Positions 61,831-64,000 of a DNA stretch of 64,000 nucleotides are shown in pieces. Location: positions 149,354,001 to 149,418,000 of the forward strand of contig NC_060212.1 of assembly GCF_021130785.1 (NCBI RefSeq). Direction: 5' to 3'. The notes under the pieces are model-generated. The model had not been told where the DNA came from, searched no databases, and saw nothing but the letters and a program-made list of their open reading frames with translations. Source of the stretch: Homalodisca vitripennis. Lineage: Eukaryota > Arthropoda > Insecta > Hemiptera > Cicadellidae. Each line of letters begins with the position of its first letter. Within the stretch, counting starts at the first letter, position 1. A program made the position numbers and the translations under genes.

Positions 61831-61914
61831 GCTGAGCGTTAGCTAAGCGTCAATAGTAGATAGGGACAGAGGAATATTTATTATGTTCACAGACACAATA
61901 CCCTCTAAAAAAGG

Positions 61915-62330
61915 CCCAAGTGTGTCATTAACCCCCGGTAATATTAACCCCCCCCCGGGGATTTCCTGGTATGACCTGATAACCTCCTGTACATTCAACC
62001 CCCTGATGTGTTAACCCCCCTGGTAACATTAAACCCCCCCAGGGAATTTCCTGCCATGACCTCATGTCCGAATTTTACCAGTCACCAAATCTCTTAACCC
62101 CCCCCCTGGGAAGATCCTGGTATGACCAGATAACCCCCTGGAGACTTATCCCCCGGTAACGTTAACCCCCCCTGGGAATTTGTTCATATGACCAGACAAT
62201 ATCCTGACGAAATTAAACCCCCTCTTGTCTTAACCTCCTTAACATTAATCACCCACCCAGGGAATTTCTCGCCTTGACTAGATAGTCTCCTGGTGATATT
62301 AAACCCCCTGTTCGACTTAAAATACTGCCT
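61915..62330 (+). repeat. C-rich minisatellite-like block
   Basis: Imperfect units combine gttaaccccccc-type runs with gggaatttcctggtatgacc (or variants near 61960, 62042, 62108, 62174 and 62261). The minus strand is G-run rich and could form G-quadruplexes. Confidence 0.8.
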
Positions 62331-62676
62331 TGAGGTCGGTTTTTATTATGTTTATACTAAACAATTCAAGATAGCTGACCCGTGCAGACTTTTCTCCCGA
62401 GCTCATTTCTGGCTAAACCATAGGTCGTAGATCAGATCTGAGGGCACAATCGAAAGACAAAATTAAATTTCCAACAAGAAAGGTCCAGTCACTTTTTGTC
62501 GTATCTCTAACGGTTTAACCGCAAAATGCCCTCAAAGTCAAAAGTTTTTTACGAATCCGGAAAAAATCTATGAAAAAGGTCAATTTTTAAATCCCTTGTC
62601 ATTTACTTAATGTCCGGACTTAACCAGTCACCGAATTCCGCTTATCCCCGAATTTGCAAGCGTTTACTTTGGGGGC

Positions 62677-62695
62677 CTGGGGGCGTAGCCCCCAG
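62677..62695. repeat. GC hairpin
   Basis: CTGGGGGC-GTA-GCCCCCAG: an 8 bp perfect stem and 3 base loop at the end of the composite repeat. Confidence 0.85.
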
Positions 62696-62715
62696 CGAGC
62701 CGAAGGCGAGTCGAT

Positions 62716-64000
62716 AGTATAATATTGTCTGTCCGTTCAAATTTCCACAAGATATCTTGATTATAAATTCTGTTTTCAGCTTGGTTTATAAGCGTATATG
62801 CATTACTAGCTCTGCAAGTATTGGTTTACCATCTGCTGGCTGAAGGTGACTCTACATAGTGAGGCCTAAATATTTCATTTTGATTGTAATATAAATATTT
62901 TATCATGGAGTAAACTGTATATCTTAGACTAACGGCTATAGCGTAAGAACTCAATATCAAGAAGTTTCAAATTCATTATTAAGGCTTACTTAACTATGTT
63001 TGTAAGTTTTTATTATTAAATGGGTAATCATGGACTCTATGATAGCTTTCAGACAGCAGAAAAAGCTGTTACAATCACTGCAAAATTGAAACCCCGAAAT
63101 TAATGTGAAGAGTCTTACAAAACTCTACAACTGTTGAACCTACCTAGTCTATGTTCTGTATGTCTACATACACTTTAAAAAGAGCTAAGAAATACGCAGG
63201 TATGATACTAGAGGCTGTGTAAACTACCTAACTGGGAGACACAGAACGGTGGTTTATGAATGCTTACTCTCACAGCCGGGTGTTCACTTTATCAACATAT
63301 CAACAGGCTCAATCAAGAATGCTCCAACGCTCAAGGCAGTGAGATCTCGCCCAAAACGCTGTTATCGTTCATTGCATGCATATTATAATGTCGGCGAGTT
63401 TTAGGTATTTAACTGGGAGACCGCGAATTTGACTGACTGATGTCGAAACTATGTTTGGGGGTAAATAAATAAATATGGGTGAGTGAATGTACATTTTCTC
63501 TTGATAAAGCTGTGGTAACCATTTTGAAATTACTAGTATCTCTGACCTATTTTTGTCAACTGCAATAAAGATATTTCAATATTATAAGACACACATTCCT
63601 TTAGAGTTTAGACCATTTGACATACATGGTGAACAACACCTAAAGAGTGGGGAATTATCTAAGTTTAATCACCGGACGAGTCGTATATACACTTTTTTTA
63701 ATGCATAACACGATTATTTTAATAAGGTAAAGTAAGTGGAGTAGATTTTCTGCTATGTAGCTAGATTTTGTTTACGTTTATGTAAGTTTGAGAGATTCCT
63801 GTCATACTATTTCGTCGATAGCATGGTTCAATATTGCCATACTTTAATTTAATATATTATTAACATAACCTTTATGTGCAGTAATAATTATTAAAATTTT
63901 TTGTAATAACAATTACATTAGTATAGTCAGTTAGGGCAGTGCGCTGATATAAATAAGGCAAGATCTAATATTTGTCAGTTAGATACTTTAAATATCAAAC
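62716..64000. other. AT-rich DNA, no supported gene
   Basis: The short string taactgggagac occurs at about 63229 and 63411; nothing else links the flanks. A (aaat)n run lies at about 63462. No coding frame. Confidence 0.4.

Larger units (their letters stand above)
60975..62715 (+). mobile_element. Composite interspersed repeat with nested tandem arrays
   Basis: The left edge has tgactgactgactgactcac (about 60985), then text containing 'gacttgaaatttggtacaca'. Four ~178 bp tandem units follow, then a junction (about 61834) carrying ttggctgagcgttagctaag of family R3, a C-rich minisatellite, another 178 bp-type unit (about 62395-62530), and a terminal GC hairpin (62677-62695) followed by 'cgagccgaaggcgagt'. 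No transposase or reverse transcriptase is present. The layout (repetitive body, hairpin near one end) would suit a non-autonomous element such as a Helitron-type, but that is inference. Confidence 0.5.

Noticed and set aside
61915..62330. Telomere-like repeat tract
   Set aside because: The taaccccc-type units are irregular and embedded in a longer 66-87 bp pattern; insect telomere units (TTAGG) are absent.

Overview
This window looks like nuclear DNA of an arthropod, most likely an insect and possibly a hemipteran. It is strongly AT-rich, has no dense ORFs or operons, and is packed with microsatellites, tandem arrays, inverted-repeat transposons and decayed interspersed repeats. A decayed insect-type chemoreceptor and several arthropod-style transposon ends point the same way. 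Species assignment is inference; nothing here fixes it. Nearly all open frames longer than 60 codons lie in repeats or low-complexity DNA and I do not call them genes.

Gene content is sparse. The best coding segment is an apparent terminal exon on the minus strand (58763-58955): a splice acceptor followed at once by 63 codons of open, GC-richer sequence and a TGA, so most of that gene would lie to the right, probably beyond the window. A second coding relic (about 46650-47080, minus) reads in one frame through several stops and resembles the C-terminal part of an insect gustatory receptor. A transposase N-terminal relic (53842-54081, minus) sits in a 918 bp transposon with perfect 28 bp terminal inverted repeats. 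A fourth protein-like but unrecognised relic lies at 56685-56930 (minus).

Layout. 0-10 kb: interspersed repeats, including one copy of a ~580 bp family whose partner lies inverted near 56 kb, a Penelope-like fragment (3.6-4.05 kb), and a long inverted-repeat element (8.2-9.05 kb). 10-22 kb: mostly plain AT-rich DNA with a 116 bp tandem array (15.0-15.6 kb) and a 59-base T run (18.7 kb). 22-28.5 kb: a long-TIR MITE-like element (22.6-23.46 kb), a decayed 241 bp tandem array and several copies of a recurrent repeat family marked by 'gttagcgaagcct'. 30.6-32.96 kb: a mosaic 183/186 bp satellite. 33-46 kb: AT-rich DNA with very long AT and GT microsatellites and a 126 bp foldback element. 46-52 kb: receptor pseudogene, a ~101 bp tandem array carrying splice-site-like motifs, and more repeat copies. 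53-58 kb: the 918 bp transposon, a possible retroelement tail, the inverted partner repeat and coding relics. 58-64 kb: the candidate exon, then a large composite repeat (60.95-62.72 kb) with 178 bp tandem units and a C-rich minisatellite.

I see no rRNA, intact tRNA, CRISPR array, operon or complete protein-coding gene. The most interesting items are the candidate real exon, the receptor pseudogene, the satellite with hybrid A/B monomers that switch at nearly the same unit position, and the composite repeat at 61-62.7 kb.
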